Source: Bdellovibrionaceae bacterium UBA6502
GTDB taxonomy: Bacteria > Bdellovibrionota > Bdellovibrionia > Bdellovibrionales > UBA840
Reading direction: 5' to 3'
DNA: 6,079 nt
Assembly: GCA_002436415.1 (NCBI GenBank)
Contig: DJMA01000043.1
Span: forward strand, 10,521-16,599
Shown: in pieces, positions 5,965-6,079 of the stretch
Position numbering within the stretch: the first letter of the stretch is position 1
Layout of the letters: each line of letters begins with the position of its first letter
Notes under the pieces: generated by a model
The model's database searches: none
What the model was told of the DNA's origin: nothing
What the model saw: the letters and a program-made list of their open reading frames with translations, nothing else
Position numbers and translations under genes: made by a program

Positions 5965-6007
5965 AAAAAAACAAAAACGCTTTTGAGAGCGAAGCAACTC
6001 AAAAAGC
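5965..6007 (-). terminator. Rho-independent terminator of a leftward transcript from beyond the right edge
   Basis: On the minus strand GCTTTTTGAG (6007-5998) pairs with CTCAAAAGC (5987-5979), with one bulged T and a 10-base loop. It is followed by G, TTTTT, G, TTTTTTT (5978-5965). The T-rich tail favours leftward termination. It sits just upstream of the nucleosidase promoter, so it would insulate that gene from a gene lying to the right of the window. Confidence 0.7.
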
Positions 6008-6011
6008 CATC

Positions 6012-6026
6012 GGCGGCAAAGCCGCC
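6012..6026. other. GC-rich perfect hairpin
   Basis: GGCGGC (6012-6017) and GCCGCC (6021-6026) form a perfect 6-bp stem with an AAA loop, conspicuous against the low-GC background. It lies 5 bases to the right of the terminator and would be transcribed just before it on the minus strand. It may be a second half of a tandem terminator or an mRNA 3'-end stabiliser. From 6027 to the edge no gene or motif can be supported. Confidence 0.5.
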
Positions 6027-6079
6027 CAAACCACCCGCGCCAGCAAAAATAAAAGTAGACGACGAGATTTAGACAAGAA

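Noticed and set aside
5905..5997. 31-residue hydrophobic N-terminal extension of the nucleosidase that could look like a signal peptide or membrane anchor
   Set aside because: It would start at TTG without a Shine-Dalgarno site and translate the terminator tail and the promoter. ATG 5904 has AGGAG five bases upstream and matches the cytosolic family.
5999..6079. Minus-strand frame from the right edge ending in TGA at 5999-6001 (C-terminus of a possible gene)
   Set aside because: It is only 26 codons with no recognisable motif, and another minus-strand frame is also open here. The stop falls in the terminator stem. It could be real, but the window cannot support it.

Overview
The window is a low-GC bacterial chromosomal segment with five complete protein genes: a two-gene leftward operon (hisC-cmk), a two-gene rightward operon (hyuA-like, hyuB-like), and a leftward nucleosidase gene that converges on the second operon. 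Clear Shine-Dalgarno sites, tight gene packing and rho-independent terminators indicate an ordinary bacterial chromosome. The hisC-cmk pairing recalls the proteobacterial hisC-tyrA-aroA-cmk-rpsA supercluster with tyrA, aroA and rpsA absent. A deltaproteobacterial or Bdellovibrionota-like host is a guess from gene content and base composition. It is not demonstrated.

Layout. Bases 1-175 are non-coding and hold two copies of a 60-base repeat, 113 bases apart. A rho-independent terminator at 176-205 ends the leftward operon of histidinol-phosphate aminotransferase (hisC, 886-1986) and cytidylate kinase (cmk, 233-886). The two genes share one base and are probably translationally coupled. Bases 1987-2362 are an AT-rich divergent regulatory region with an extended -10 promoter for hisC and a 10-bp inverted repeat. 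The rightward pair at 2363-5188 encodes diverged relatives of the two subunits of ATP-dependent hydantoinase/5-oxoprolinase enzymes, joined with no gap. The nucleosidase gene (5185-5904, minus) is a 5'-methylthioadenosine/S-adenosylhomocysteine nucleosidase that reads more like the plant MTN type than E. coli MtnN. Its stop codon overlaps that of hyuB-like inside the loop of a hairpin. Bases 5905-6079 hold its promoter, a G-rich leader on the minus strand, and a terminator for a leftward transcript entering from beyond the right edge.

The most interesting item is the hyuA/hyuB-like pair. Both subunits are recognisable along their length and kept as intact reading frames. However, the alpha-like subunit has lost the glycine-rich phosphate-binding signatures of the family, and the beta-like subunit has lost several of the family's conserved His/Asp positions while keeping its Gly-rich structural motifs. 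They may be a pseudoenzyme pair or an enzyme with changed chemistry. No mobile element, CRISPR array, tRNA or rRNA gene was seen.
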